DNA of 64,000 bases from Sulfolobales archaeon HS-7 (lineage in GTDB: Archaea; Thermoproteota; Thermoprotei_A; Sulfolobales; Sulfolobaceae): contig AP024596.1 of assembly GCA_019704295.1 (NCBI GenBank), forward strand, positions 1,225,369-1,289,368, written 5' to 3'. Of this stretch, positions 8,241-18,075 are shown piece after piece (position 1 is the first letter of the stretch; the number at the start of each line of letters is the position of its first letter). Both the position numbers and the translations under genes were made by a program. The notes below the pieces were generated by a model. The model was not told the origin of the DNA, did not search any database, and was given only the letters and a program-made list of their open reading frames with translations.

Positions 8241-9428
8241 TCACAAGGTACTGGCGAATTTCTTGATTGCCTCTAAATCGGCATTTGCAACGGTTTCCCA
8301 CGATGATCGCAATTCTAAAAATTTATCCGTATTGTTGTCGATGAACCATTCCTTATTCAGAACCTTGAGAGTAATGTCAGCTATGTCTCCTATGTTATCT
8401 TCCTGAACCCTGAGCACGTCCTTCACTCCAGAATAGATCTCCCTAGTTGCCTCAATGTCATATGTAGTTACTGGCGTTCCTGCGGCTAAGGACTCTAATA
8501 TTACCAGGGAGAAACTGTCGTAATGTGAGGGATACACCGTTACTTTGCCTTTCGAGATATAGCGATACAATTCGGTTCCCTCTTTGTAACCTAAATACTC
8601 CACGTTTACGTTCAATCTTCTAACGGACTTCTCGAATACGTCTCTATCGTATTCGGAGGAGAAGTTTCCAAATACGTAAATCCTATAATCTCTCTTCTGG
8701 TTAACTCTCTTCCATATTCTAGGTATTTCGAATATCCCTTTCTCCGGTATTAGCCGGGTGAAGTAAACTGCGTAATCCTCTTTTTCCTCACTCCTCAATC
8801 TTGTGATATAGGAATCAAATGCATTACTGGGTACTGTAACTCTGTAGGGGATCATCTCATCTAATCCAGATAATTTAACTGGAGTTTCAGAGACGGAGAT
8901 TACGAAGTTCAGCATCCTCTCCTTTATGACGTGTAACCAGCGAGTTCTCTGGTACTCAGAGTCCTTTACCGCTTCTGAAAACGCCTTAAGCGCCCTGGGA
9001 AGAGGGCCACGAAATTTTATTTTGAATAGCGTCCCATAGTCCTTGTAAAAAGGTTGAAGTTGAAGTTGGAGACATAGCGGTTTATTTTCAACTATCGAAT
9101 GGGCGAAGATAATTTCCTCTGATGAATTGCTGTAGATACTTGCTATGGTTGATTCCCTAGAGACCTTACGGTAAATATCGGTTATCCTCTCCAACTCCAT
9201 CCCTTCTCCTATCGCATCAATAACTTCCCCATAAACTCCCACATCCCTAAGTTCCTTAATCTTGCTGCTAATTCCTTCATGTTGATTTAAAAAGATCTTT
9301 AAATTCCTTAACGAAGGTAATACGACTACGTCGTCGCGTTTAGCTAACCGTTTTGACACCTCTAAGTTCCTTTTATATCCCCCCGTATTTTCGATGATTC
9401 CAAAGTCGATAAATAACGTAACTTTCAA
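8241..9428 (-). CDS. GT4-family glycosyltransferase
   Basis: A 395-aa GT-B fold transferase. The N-terminal Rossmann half starts MKVTLFIDFGIIENTGGYKR with the glycine-rich acceptor loop; the C-terminal half holds FTRLIPEKGIFEIPRIWKRV (nucleotide-sugar-binding entry strand and helix), VEYLGYKEGTELYRYI and the E-x7-E type motif in DSFSLVILESLAAGTPV. Typical length for GT4. It likely works at the cytoplasmic face in glycan or glycolipid assembly (for example N-glycans of surface proteins), which is inference. It stands alone, converging on vapC with a 30-base gap; a weak AT-rich promoter lies upstream. Confidence 0.85.
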   Translation of the reverse strand: MKVTLFIDFGIIENTGGYKRNLEVSKRLAKRDDVVVLPSLRNLKIFLNQHEGISSKIKELRDVGVYGEVIDAIGEGMELERITDIYRKVSRESTIASIYSNSSEEIIFAHSIVENKPLCLQLQLQPFYKDYGTLFKIKFRGPLPRALKAFSEAVKDSEYQRTRWLHVIKERMLNFVISVSETPVKLSGLDEMIPYRVTVPSNAFDSYITRLRSEEKEDYAVYFTRLIPEKGIFEIPRIWKRVNQKRDYRIYVFGNFSSEYDRDVFEKSVRRLNVNVEYLGYKEGTELYRYISKGKVTVYPSHYDSFSLVILESLAAGTPVTTYDIEATREIYSGVKDVLRVQEDNIGDIADITLKVLNKEWFIDNNTDKFLELRSSWETVANADLEAIKKFASTL

Positions 9429-9911
9429 TTTACTCAGTAATTGATTTTGCCTAAGTTTAAAAAGGCCTTATACAACATTTTTATAATCACTTTAAATTGC
9501 TCTAATTCCGTCGACCTGTTAGGTAATAGCGGTATATACTGATCTATTATTTGGGATATATGTTATTTTATAAAATTATAAGAATAAAAACTATATAATC
9601 AGCACTTATCTCCTTGGGGGAGTTCTCAAGTGAAATAACCCCAATAGCGTAATTCAATCAGAACGTTCCCTTTTAGTAATAAAAGACATTAATCTTTACT
9701 CATTTGTTTTAATTTAAGTTATTCTCAGATTTAAGAGTTTAATTTATACTTCATAACCCCTAACCCAATTTCGATCATTGAACAGCCCCTTAGCATTCAC
9801 GACCTTTTAGTTGGTAATTTATTCCCATTCCCTCATTAACTAGCAATCATTACACGCTTTCACACACTTTCTGTGTAACCAAGGCTTACGTATTTTCTCA
9901 CAATTCTTAAT
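9429..9911. other. Intergenic gap, no recognised feature
   Basis: About 480 AT-rich bases between the divergently/convergently arranged minus-strand genes. No ORF with coding character, no clear match to the F1 or F2 repeats and no tRNA-like fold that I could see. The right edge holds the terminator region of the following minus-strand gene. Confidence 0.5.
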
Positions 9912-10535
9912 TCATAGCTTTACCATCACGTAGTTAAAACCCAGATATGCAAATAGGAACGGTATCAGAAAGATTTCGTCAAGACCTAAGGCTACCTCAC
10001 CTATCCACAATGTGCCCAAGCTAAAAAGCAATGCTGATAGGACGAACTTCAACTGTGGAACCCTGATTCTTCCAACCTGAGATTTCAGCGTTCCCGTTAA
10101 TACTGTGGTTACTATTGCAGCAAGGACAGTTCCCAATAGGGTGGAGTAATAACTTTGAGGCAGTAACGCAAGGAGAACGAGGGCCGCCTCTAATCCTTCA
10201 ACAGCTGAGACCGCGAAAACAACCGAAAGTCCCTCCTCCTTTTCCTCTCTGGCTCTTATAAGATGCTTAAAAGACCTCCTCGCACTTCTCAAAAGCCTGT
10301 ATCCGAAGTAAAATAAAATTACCGAGGAGGCCAGTAATACGTAATTGATCGGCACTAGGTAAATTAGTCTGCCAATGGTAAACGTTGGGATCAGCACTAG
10401 GGCAACGCCGGCTATAGCGTAAATGAATGGAAGCTTACTTTTGTGTATATTATGGTAAATGGCTGCTATCGCCCCAGCTTCCGTCAGCTCCAAAAGTGAA
10501 AACGCGAAGGATGTAATGAAAACTCCTACGTCCAT
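9912..10535 (-). CDS. Multi-spanning membrane protein, FTR1/GDT1-like
   Basis: A 207-aa protein with six or seven hydrophobic helices. Two glutamate motifs stand out, one in the first helix (LLELTEAGAIAAIY) and one in the fourth (AVEGLEAALVLLAL). The second resembles the REGLE motif of FTR1 iron permeases with Arg replaced by Val, and the paired arrangement resembles small two-motif cation transporters (GDT1/UPF0016). A cytoplasmic basic loop (RSARRSFKHLIRAREEK) separates the halves. I infer a metal-ion transporter of this broad group; substrate unknown. It is divergent from the LmbE-like gene, with 113 bases between. Confidence 0.6.
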   Translation of the reverse strand: MDVGVFITSFAFSLLELTEAGAIAAIYHNIHKSKLPFIYAIAGVALVLIPTFTIGRLIYLVPINYVLLASSVILFYFGYRLLRSARRSFKHLIRAREEKEEGLSVVFAVSAVEGLEAALVLLALLPQSYYSTLLGTVLAAIVTTVLTGTLKSQVGRIRVPQLKFVLSALLFSLGTLWIGEVALGLDEIFLIPFLFAYLGFNYVMVKL

Positions 10536-10618
10536 AGCGGTTATATCTTCTTGAAGAGGAAATAAATTTAACCACGTCTTAAAGATGTTCCTCCACTCTT
10601 ATATTTTGAATTAAAAAT

Positions 10619-10626
10619 CTATATAA
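10619..10626 (+). promoter_or_regulatory. TATA box of the LmbE-like gene
   Basis: The box ctatataa sits about 25 bases upstream of the ATG at 10649. This spacing supports a leaderless mRNA starting at that ATG rather than at the in-frame ATG at 10631. Confidence 0.5.
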
Positions 10627-10648
10627 CCAGATGTTGACAATATATAGT

Positions 10649-11224
10649 ATGAACGTTATTATTGCTCCTCATCCTGATGATGAAACCATATGCTGCGGAG
10701 GATTGATAGTAGATCTTCTAAAGCAACGTAAACCTGTACACGTCATTTTCGTAACCGATGGAAGATTTGGATCGAAAAATCCAAGCCTAAGGGGAAGTAA
10801 TATCTTAGTGAATTTAAGGAAGGAAGAGGCTAGAAGGGCGACGAGCGTTCTCGGGTTAGAGGAAAGAAATCTTACGTTTCTCGATTTTCCCGATAAGGGC
10901 GTCTCAAACAATATTGCAGTGAAAAAGAGGATTACCGAACTCTTGAACGAATTAAAACCCGACGCTGTCTTCTATCCTGAGAGTACTGATTTACATGAGG
11001 ATCACAGTTCGATCGGTGTGTTCGTTGACGAAATCGTAGGTAATTTCGGAAGATATAGATATATAGTGTGGGGAGAGAAAAAAGGAGTCCCTAAACTTGC
11101 TCTCGACATTACCAAGTACTATGGGAGAAAGCTGGCTGCCCTGTTTCAATATTCGACTCAGTTAGGAGGTTTACCCCCCCAGATCTGGGGTAATATCGTA
11201 TCAAGAAGGGAGATCTTTTACTAA
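10649..11224 (+). CDS. LmbE/PIG-L family deacetylase
   Basis: A zinc-dependent N-deacetylase of the PIG-L/LmbE family, cytoplasmic. The first zinc motif HPDDE is at residues 8-12 when translation starts at 10649, as in the family; the second zinc/catalytic element is the late HEDHSSIG. VTDGRFG and KEEARRATSVLG are also typical. An in-frame ATG at 10631 would add six residues before the first strand, and the promoter spacing argues against it. Substrates in this family are N-acetylglucosamine-type sugars; which one here is unknown. Downstream, msrA starts 43 bases later on the same strand with its own upstream AT-rich box. Confidence 0.85.
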   Translation: MNVIIAPHPDDETICCGGLIVDLLKQRKPVHVIFVTDGRFGSKNPSLRGSNILVNLRKEEARRATSVLGLEERNLTFLDFPDKGVSNNIAVKKRITELLNELKPDAVFYPESTDLHEDHSSIGVFVDEIVGNFGRYRYIVWGEKKGVPKLALDITKYYGRKLAALFQYSTQLGGLPPQIWGNIVSRREIFY

Positions 11225-11267
11225 AACTTAGTACAAAATATTAAAAAGTGGTATAATACCTAATACT

Positions 11268-11801
11268 ATGGAAGAGATTGCAATTTTAGGTGGAGGATGT
11301 TTCTGGTGTATGGAGGCTGTTTTTTCCAGGGTTGTAGGTGTTCTGTCAGTAACGCCAGGGTATGCGGGCGGTGATTTTCCAAATCCTACGTATGAGGACG
11401 TCTGTTCTGATGTAACCGGCCATGCTGAGGTAGTAAAGCTTGCGTTCGATAACTCGGTCATAAGTTATGAGGATATTCTTGATATATTCTTCGATGTTCA
11501 CGATCCTACTACCCCGAACAGACAGGGTAATGACGTGGGTTCCCAATATAGGTCCATAATTATTTACACTAGCGAACAACAAAGGAATATTGCCCTATCT
11601 AAAATTAACGATGTCGAGAGGAAATTAGGCAAAAAGGTAGTAACTGAGGTTGTTCCCTATAAGGAATTTTACGAAGCGGAGGATTACCATCATAAGTACT
11701 TTGAGAAGCACCCGAATCAACCCTACTGCAAGTTCGTAATTTCTCCGAAGGTCGAGAAGTTCATGAAGCATTATCCTCAAAAGGTAAGGATAACCGGGTG
11801 A
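11268..11801 (+). CDS. msrA: Peptide-methionine (S)-S-oxide reductase MsrA
   Basis: Repairs oxidised methionine (S-epimer of the sulfoxide). The catalytic motif GCFWCME places the nucleophilic cysteine at residue 11; other hallmarks are [47 protein letters not shown] and the tail [17 protein letters not shown]. The Cys in the tail (NQPYC) can serve as resolving cysteine. Length 177 aa is normal. Cytoplasmic. MsrB is not adjacent. The start at 11268 follows a TATA-like stretch (aaaatattaaaaag) by about 25 bases, so the mRNA is likely leaderless. Confidence 0.97.
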   Translation: MEEIAILGGGCFWCMEAVFSRVVGVLSVTPGYAGGDFPNPTYEDVCSDVTGHAEVVKLAFDNSVISYEDILDIFFDVHDPTTPNRQGNDVGSQYRSIIIYTSEQQRNIALSKINDVERKLGKKVVTEVVPYKEFYEAEDYHHKYFEKHPNQPYCKFVISPKVEKFMKHYPQKVRITG

Positions 11802-11942
11802 TTTAACCCCTTTTACTTTCTGTGGGTCTAAAGGAAAATATCGTGTGATATCTCCATAGAACTCCTAAGATCATTATATTCCCTTAACTCCTTTATCATC
11901 GTCTAGTTCAAGGGGCATCCTCAAGGAGGAAAGGATGGTTCT

Positions 11943-12085
11943 GAAGTCCTTTGCAAATAGTAATTTTTAGGAATGGTGGTTAAAGCGGAGTACCTATAGG
12001 CGTGGACCCATGGTAATCGCTGTAACAATCAATTAAATTTGTTACAATTTTCAAATAAACTGAATTCACAAAAGATACGTAAATT
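11943..12085 (+). repeat. F1 dispersed repeat, copy 1
   Basis: Non-coding member of the F1 family. The left part has cctttgcaaatagtaattt and the right part aaataaactgaattcacaaa, matching the two ends of the other copies; the middle (atcaattaaatttg) also aligns. The ends are imperfect inverted repeats of TTGCGAATT. This copy is diverged in the centre. Confidence 0.6.
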
Positions 12086-12167
12086 GTCAGAGAAACTCGA
12101 TCTATCCCCTAGATTACTAAAAGTATAAAATCCCTGTTTTTTCTATCGACCTGAAGATTATGGAGAC

Positions 12168-12383
12168 TTGGAAGAGGCTCTGGTTATCTCAAATCTTAAG
12201 TCTAACATTCTCCAACTTCGCGTAACTATTCGAATGAGCTTGCAGGAATCGAGAATGTTAGACTACTTTCTGGTATATAGCAGAAACCATGGAATTCAGG
12301 AAAGTGTTGTTACTCCTAGGGAAATAGAGAACTCATTAAAGCTTTTGCCCAAAGGCCACTTATTTACCCTCACATTGTTATAA
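12168..12383 (+). CDS. Short open frame of uncertain status
   Basis: A 71-aa frame from a TTG start with content such as RMSLQESRMLDYFLVY and TPREIENSLKLLPKGH, which looks protein-like but matches nothing I recognise. It follows an F1 repeat and may be a fragment of a decayed gene. Position in a gap between msrA and the hemerythrin region offers no functional clue. Confidence 0.25.
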   Translation: MEEALVISNLKSNILQLRVTIRMSLQESRMLDYFLVYSRNHGIQESVVTPREIENSLKLLPKGHLFTLTLL

Positions 12384-12459
12384 CGTCTGTCAGCGGATAT
12401 CGATTCTCATCAGATTCTAACGTGTTGTATTTATATACTTTAGAAACGAAGAAAGTAGT

Positions 12460-12771
12460 ATGATAAATACAAGTGGAGTTTACAAAAAGTATATATCAGA
12501 AGAAGGTTATCTACTACTGCATAATAAAGAAAAAAAGAAGGCCTACGAAATTAACCTTGGTCTAAAAACCGTCTCTTTCAGGAAAGTATTAAGGCGTTTT
12601 CCCTACAAACCTTTTAAAAACAATCGCTTTGAAAGGAAATATCAAGATCAATTAAGAAAATCTTACCATTCAAAGAAGGATAAAAGTTACGCATACTTTT
12701 CTTACCAATTGATGAGGACGTTAACGAAAATAACGCAATCAAGATTAGGAGGGAAAACACATGTGGATTAA
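12460..12771 (+). CDS. Small very basic hypothetical protein
   Basis: A 103-aa protein rich in Lys and Arg (for example HNKEKKKAYE, RRFPYKPFKNNRFERK) with aromatic residues, which suggests nucleic-acid contact but no known fold. The ATG follows a TATA-like atttatatacttt (about 12430-12441) at leaderless spacing, and the 3' end overlaps the hemerythrin-like gene by 11 bases, so the two are probably one transcript. Family not recognised. Confidence 0.55.
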   Translation: MINTSGVYKKYISEEGYLLLHNKEKKKAYEINLGLKTVSFRKVLRRFPYKPFKNNRFERKYQDQLRKSYHSKKDKSYAYFSYQLMRTLTKITQSRLGGKTHVD

Positions 12772-13183
12772 GGATCCGATATCCCTTTTGAGATTTGAAC
12801 ATTCGATTATCAGAGTCCGTTCCTCCTTAGCTTTGGCTTCTCTCGACTGGGAGATTGGGTGGATTATGCTCAAGGATCTATACACGTTCGTAACGGAGTG
12901 GCACGCGAAGATTGAGGATATATACGTATTCCCCTTACTAGGAGTTCAGAGCAAGCCGTTTTCTAATGACCACTTATTACTTGAGAAGTATGGAAAGTCG
13001 TGTTTAAATGAGAGGAGGAGGGACTGGGCGGAGAGATTCATAAGTATACTTATAGAACACAACATTAATGAGGAAAGGAACTTATTCCCTGACGAAATGG
13101 ACGCACCCATAACCATGCAGAGAATTGTTGCAAATGCAAAGGAATATAAGGATTATTTCGCAATGACAGGACTAGAACCGTAA
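12761..13183 (+). CDS. Hemerythrin/HHE-domain protein
   Basis: A 140-aa four-helix protein with the metal-binding pattern of HHE domains: H in LRFEHSIIR, the pair EWHAKIEDIYVFP (H and E), H in NDHLLLEKY and the pair IEHNINEERNLFP. These give the usual diiron ligand set, so roles in oxygen, nitric-oxide or redox sensing/handling are possible. The start overlaps the preceding small basic protein gene, suggesting co-translation. Cytoplasmic, no signal peptide. Confidence 0.75.
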   Translation: MWIKDPISLLRFEHSIIRVRSSLALASLDWEIGWIMLKDLYTFVTEWHAKIEDIYVFPLLGVQSKPFSNDHLLLEKYGKSCLNERRRDWAERFISILIEHNINEERNLFPDEMDAPITMQRIVANAKEYKDYFAMTGLEP

Positions 13184-13214
13184 GAAAAGGTTTCGCTAAA
13201 GAGGTATTAAAGGG

Positions 13215-16145
13215 CTATTTCTTCCTATACCAGAGGAACACTATTACCACAAGTAGCACGATTCCTGTAGCGATAGAGATCACGAGTTGTAATTTTAAGG
13301 AAATTGCCAGGTTCTCGTTTATTGGCTCTTCGACTATTACCTTCGACCCAGGTGCCAGAGTAAACGTGCCCTCGAATTCACCTTTATCGTATATCGGAAT
13401 GCTGGCGTTCAATATTAAAGTACTCCCTTCGTTTAACCAAGTTCCCCTTCCATTAATGGTAACCAAGAATTGCGTTACAGTATAGACTTTTAGAACAGAC
13501 GGCGAGGTGAGGGTTATGTTTTCCCAAGAAGCGTTTGTAATCACCTTGCGCGTATCATTATTCACGTAATACGTATAATTCCTTAAAATCACGTTTGAAT
13601 TGTATGGGAACCAGTTTGACGTAATAATTTCGCAACTCCCATTTACGAAGGCTTTTACTGGAATGGTGGATAATACCGTTAGATATTCCTGTCTTATCAC
13701 CTCAACAGTTAGATTAAAAGGTGAGTTCAGTGTAAAACTCCTTGGAGAGATTTCGGTTATTACATATCTTGTCCCGTTTTCCTTGTAAATGGTTACGTTT
13801 TCGATCACGAATGAGGTATTCGCATTATACCACCCGCTGGTAACCGATTCGTTAGTGCCGTTTACCTCACCGAAAACCGGAATTGGCGAGGAAACGTTCA
13901 AGTAAAACTGAGTGATCCAATTTCCGTTTATCTCAATCGGTTTAACTATAGAAAAGGATAACCCTGTGTTTATATATCCTAGGATTTCCCTTTCGTCTTG
14001 CGAAATATATATCGAGTAATTGGAAATAATTACTTTAGTGCCCTCTAAATACCAACCGCTAGTAATCTGTTCTAACGTGGAATTAACATATCCTTTAATT
14101 GGGAATAAGGAGTTTACAGAGAGGTAGTATTCGTTATAGTACAGTACATCCACCCTCTGATTAGGCCGCATAACTATTCCCCTTGAAGAATAAGCTACCC
14201 ATCTCTCCTGTTCGTTAGGGGCATAGAGAATTCTCGAGTAGTTATAGTATGATCTCGCGTTAACCCAATGTAATCCTACAGGAAGTGTTGCATTACGTGA
14301 AAAGTAACAAAACGTTACGTTAGGAGTCAAATATCCTTTACCTCCTGTAACCGAGAACGAGAAGTTCAGGTAAAACTGCTGATAATAGGTGGCCAGTATG
14401 ACAGAGGAATTCTCAATCACTCCTGCTGAGTTTAACGTAACCCATCTTTGATCTCCAGAAGTGTAATTAAGGAAAAAATACTTAGAACCAGTTGGTAGAA
14501 TCAAGTGTTCACCAGGTATTATTGTCGTATTACTACCATTGGGGAATATCAACAGGATACTTAGGTTAGAGGAAGAAATTCCGATAAATTTATCAAGAAA
14601 GGTGACGTTAACCACCTTAGGTACGAGGTATATTCTTAATTCGGAAGTCGAATTAATTCCGGGCAATAGTGTTAAAGTTAGATATATCATGTATTCCCCG
14701 AAACTATACGATGAAGGAGGGCTAACGGAAAAATTGAGTAATATACTCTGATTTACGTAATACGTCCCCGTCAGTCCCGATATAGGGAAGTCCTCTGGAT
14801 TACTGCATGAAACCGTGACATTACCGAAGCCGTTAAGAGTCAAGTTCTCGTGGTAGAGATTACCTGGGACGAGGTAAAGGTAGTCAACGGTAGGAGATGT
14901 AGATAGTTGCGGAGCAAATACAGTGTAGTTACTGCCCGGACTGAGAGAAGTTGAAGCTTCTCCGACTACCTTCCCATTGACCACTGAAAGGAAACCGTAC
15001 CTCATTGGGTGAAGAACCAGAATAGCTTCATTATTGAGGTAATTTAACTTTAGACCAGCGGAAATCGGATATGAGGGATTATATCCAACAACGCATCCTA
15101 CGTCGTGATCCGTAACGATTCTTATAAGGGAAACATTATCTCCGTTCCATAGTTGGGTCAATGATGAGGAATTCCCTTGTGATAGTAAAGCGGATAATTG
15201 CCCTGTTGTCACATTATAGCGACATGACACTTTTACGTTACTAACCGTTTCAGCGGTATCCACGCCAAAATTATACGTGTTAATGGGTTCTTGGAAGTTG
15301 TGACCGTTAAAATAACATATAGACAACTCGACCTCGGAGTTACTTACGTTTGCGCATGCTCCATCATCGACTCCACCCATAACTAATTCGAGATCGTAAT
15401 ATAGACCGTCCGGAGTGTACTCATTACCGTTGATTGTTATCGATATGTTGGACGATCTAGGTGCGTTACGGACGGTTACTTGATCGTAATTTATCCAACC
15501 ATGCCCGTCATTGTACCAGAAGTAAATTACCGGACAGCCTTTACTGCTATTACTTACGTTCATCATCAATGAGACGGAGAACGGCTCTTTAACTCCAACA
15601 AACCCCCCAGGGTAACCTGAAGCGCTGTCGAAATAAAAAGAAACACCTTCATTATAACATATAAGACCGTTTCCCACTACACCTCTAACTCCAGCTTTAG
15701 GAGCCGACATATTCCAGATATTATCCCAAAACTCAATACTTCCCCCCATATTGTATTGGGAAACGTCCTGAATCCACAAGGCGTATTGCCTGTTGTCATT
15801 CCAGTACGTTAAAACAGCATTAAGTTCAAAGGAAACCGCGTTTTCCGTTGTATTGGATTTGAATTTCGAAATGGCGGAAAGGCGGTAAACCTTAACCACG
15901 CCCTTAACTTGGTCTGTTTTTACATAACATGGACCTTTCTTTCCTATCCCTAAAAAGGAGATTCCTCTTGGCGCTAGAGAGGAATTGTAAGTGTTATGTA
16001 CGTTTATCATTCCGCTATTCTTCAACCGTTCTATAGGATGGGCTAATCCATATACCGGATTCTGAATGTTACCGTTGGTCACCAGGTAACTTGCAAATGA
16101 TGTGCTCAACATCAGGACAATAAACGCGAGACCTATATATCCCAT
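13215..16145 (-). CDS. Large thermopsin-like (peptidase A5) membrane-anchored surface protein
   Basis: A 976-aa exoprotein. An N-terminal hydrophobic signal (YIGLAFIVLMLSTSFASYLV) is followed by a thermopsin-type region: APRGISFLGIG, SFELNAVLTYWNDNRQYALWIQDV, FWDNIWNMS and the later YYDLELVMGG are the phrases of this acid protease family of Sulfolobales. Beyond the core, three diverged repeats of about 85 residues (each with a phrase like VNGTNESVTSGWY and a following Y-I-Y strand) form a stalk roughly between residues 660 and 900, ending in a C-terminal helix and WYRKK anchor. Many N-glycosylation sites. Family knowledge: thermopsins act at acid pH outside the cell. The protease core call is good; activity is not proven since the catalytic residues of this family are poorly defined. 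Confidence 0.75.
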   Translation of the reverse strand: MGYIGLAFIVLMLSTSFASYLVTNGNIQNPVYGLAHPIERLKNSGMINVHNTYNSSLAPRGISFLGIGKKGPCYVKTDQVKGVVKVYRLSAISKFKSNTTENAVSFELNAVLTYWNDNRQYALWIQDVSQYNMGGSIEFWDNIWNMSAPKAGVRGVVGNGLICYNEGVSFYFDSASGYPGGFVGVKEPFSVSLMMNVSNSSKGCPVIYFWYNDGHGWINYDQVTVRNAPRSSNISITINGNEYTPDGLYYDLELVMGGVDDGACANVSNSEVELSICYFNGHNFQEPINTYNFGVDTAETVSNVKVSCRYNVTTGQLSALLSQGNSSSLTQLWNGDNVSLIRIVTDHDVGCVVGYNPSYPISAGLKLNYLNNEAILVLHPMRYGFLSVVNGKVVGEASTSLSPGSNYTVFAPQLSTSPTVDYLYLVPGNLYHENLTLNGFGNVTVSCSNPEDFPISGLTGTYYVNQSILLNFSVSPPSSYSFGEYMIYLTLTLLPGINSTSELRIYLVPKVVNVTFLDKFIGISSSNLSILLIFPNGSNTTIIPGEHLILPTGSKYFFLNYTSGDQRWVTLNSAGVIENSSVILATYYQQFYLNFSFSVTGGKGYLTPNVTFCYFSRNATLPVGLHWVNARSYYNYSRILYAPNEQERWVAYSSRGIVMRPNQRVDVLYYNEYYLSVNSLFPIKGYVNSTLEQITSGWYLEGTKVIISNYSIYISQDEREILGYINTGLSFSIVKPIEINGNWITQFYLNVSSPIPVFGEVNGTNESVTSGWYNANTSFVIENVTIYKENGTRYVITEISPRSFTLNSPFNLTVEVIRQEYLTVLSTIPVKAFVNGSCEIITSNWFPYNSNVILRNYTYYVNNDTRKVITNASWENITLTSPSVLKVYTVTQFLVTINGRGTWLNEGSTLILNASIPIYDKGEFEGTFTLAPGSKVIVEEPINENLAISLKLQLVISIATGIVLLVVIVFLWYRKK

Positions 16146-17072
16146 TAATAATTATTCGTGAAGGAATATAAATTCCTTTGCAATTTTGTAATTTGTGATA
16201 TAAAGTAGAGAAACTGAGACATAGTGAATGGATTACTTCTTTTACTCTTTGTATCCCTCTTTGTCTGTAATTTGCCTTAATTGGTTATTTGAACTCCGCC
16301 GTTAACGATCGTTACTACTCTTTTTTAGGCCTGTCGGTGACTCTTAAAAAGGGGTAAACTCCTCCTCTGCGGACGAGTTTAAATATGTTATCGGAAAAGA
16401 AATGATAGAGCTTCTCTCACCTAGATGTACTTGTACTAATGTCTTCTTACCAACAAACTGAGCACCCATATTATCTGCATGAATAGAATTCTCACCCCCA
16501 CTTAAGTTAACCAGTGTCCGCCTTCAGTGGACTCAGCTACTACGTCTTCTATTTTCAAGACGAATTATTGAAGTTCTTGACGTCAAATATACATGTACAT
16601 TATTCTGAATATTTTAAAAAGTAGGGAGTTTTAATACGGCTCTAGCCTTAATGTCTCCCTGTCCTCTCTATATAGAAGGAGAATTACGTTTGTTTACCTC
16701 CCTATCAGCTTGCGCTTTCATAGCGAGGTTTTCATTTAGACCGAACCTAAATACAGATAATACGGTTAGAAAATAAAAACAGTATTAAAGGATCCTGTCA
16801 CAATAGTTGTTTGGTATAGATCGATGTATATTTGAGTTAAGCATTATGACAACATGCAAAGGTGTGCATTTACTTTATCTGGGGATTTTCTCTAAATTTC
16901 CCGTTAACTTAGCTCAAAACCCCTTTAAAGGGATCGGATCTGCTACTATTTGTAAATTGACAATCAACCTATAAATTTTCAAACTCCTAAGGTATACGCT
17001 CGACTCAACGTTAATAGGAATTTTTGACATATTATAGAAAAAACTTTTAACGTAGAGCTATATTCAAAGTGT
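16146..17072. other. Long intergenic gap
   Basis: About 930 bases without a convincing gene. It includes the promoter region of the thermopsin-like gene on the left and, on the right, the TATA-like box before 17073. Scattered short frames lack coding character. I recognise no F1/F2 copy and no transposon end here. Confidence 0.4.
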
Positions 17073-17681
17073 ATGATTGTCGAGGTTAGAAACGGGAAAT
17101 TGTTGATGGATGGAATTGAAGTTGGCGAGGTGAAACACAGCATGTCGCTGGACAAACCGCTAGTTGTTACGAACATAGGCATAGAGCTCAAGAGGCAGGG
17201 GTTTGGTGTCTACTCTGTATTGAAGAACGATTCTGAAATAGGAACGCTACAAGGAAGGGATCTGAAGCTATCGTATAATGGAAATGAATACAGTCTTAGT
17301 AAATTCGATCCCCGTGAGGCAGTTAGAGGAAACTACGAAACTGAAATACTTTTAAACGGCCTTCAGATAGCTAAGGCATCGATTACAACGGGGGATGTAA
17401 GGATAGAGGGGGACATTCCGGATAGGGACGTTGCGGCAATATATGCATCCCTCATGTACCGATACGCCACGGTTACTAACTACAGGGTGGAGAGGAGGAA
17501 TATAAGGAATCGTTTTAGAGTACCCATTGTCATAGCTAATATTGGGATTCTCCTATTAGCTGGATTCCTACCTGGTCAATACTCAGTTCTCGTAGCCCTT
17601 ATAGGGATTGTAGTCCTTGATCTAGCGATATACCTCATATTGCGAAGCAAAAGAAGAACAACAGAGTATTACAGTTCTTAA
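17073..17681 (+). CDS. Hypothetical protein with C-terminal membrane hairpin
   Basis: A 202-aa protein whose first ~145 residues are a mostly beta domain (short strands such as VRNGKLLMDGIEVGEV, SVLKNDSEIGTLQGRDLKL) lying in the cytoplasm or outside, followed by two membrane helices (VPIVIANIGILLLAGFL and YSVLVALIGIVVLDLAIYLIL) and a short basic tail. No family recognised; the N-terminal pattern resembles the LURP-one/scramblase-like beta barrel (DSEIGTLQG, YRVERR), which is a guess. Monocistronic; TATA-like ttttaacg box about 25 bases upstream. Confidence 0.65.
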   Translation: MIVEVRNGKLLMDGIEVGEVKHSMSLDKPLVVTNIGIELKRQGFGVYSVLKNDSEIGTLQGRDLKLSYNGNEYSLSKFDPREAVRGNYETEILLNGLQIAKASITTGDVRIEGDIPDRDVAAIYASLMYRYATVTNYRVERRNIRNRFRVPIVIANIGILLLAGFLPGQYSVLVALIGIVVLDLAIYLILRSKRRTTEYYSS

Positions 17682-18075
17682 CACTTTAAAGGACAGAATT
17701 TCTCTCCTAAGCATCATTCTTTGAAAAGGAGGTAAGATACATTAATCTTTAGATTCCACGGAGAGTAAATCCCTGATTGCCCTCTAGACAACGCTAAATT
17801 AGAGTTTACTATTCATAGTAAGTTACGTATTAAGGCTTAGATCCTTATCTGATAGGTGCGTAAGTTCTAAACATTTTTCACCAAAAATGATATACGCCTT
17901 AAATACCTTTAACTATCTTTGAAAAATATCCTGAGAAGCTCTCCCCCTAACTTGGGGAATACTAACATTTTGTCCATACTTTGAAGTAGAAAGCTAAAAA
18001 TAAAGTATACTTCCCAGATTCATCAGGACTTTCCAGACACAAGAAAGCGTGATTACTTCGGACGTAAGTTAATCG
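17682..18075. other. Intergenic gap
   Basis: About 390 bases with no coding frame, between two convergent genes. AT-rich; nothing recognised. Confidence 0.4.

Noticed and set aside
10631-10648. Upstream ATG as start of the LmbE-like gene
   Set aside because: Promoter spacing and the position of the HPDDE motif favour the ATG at 10649.
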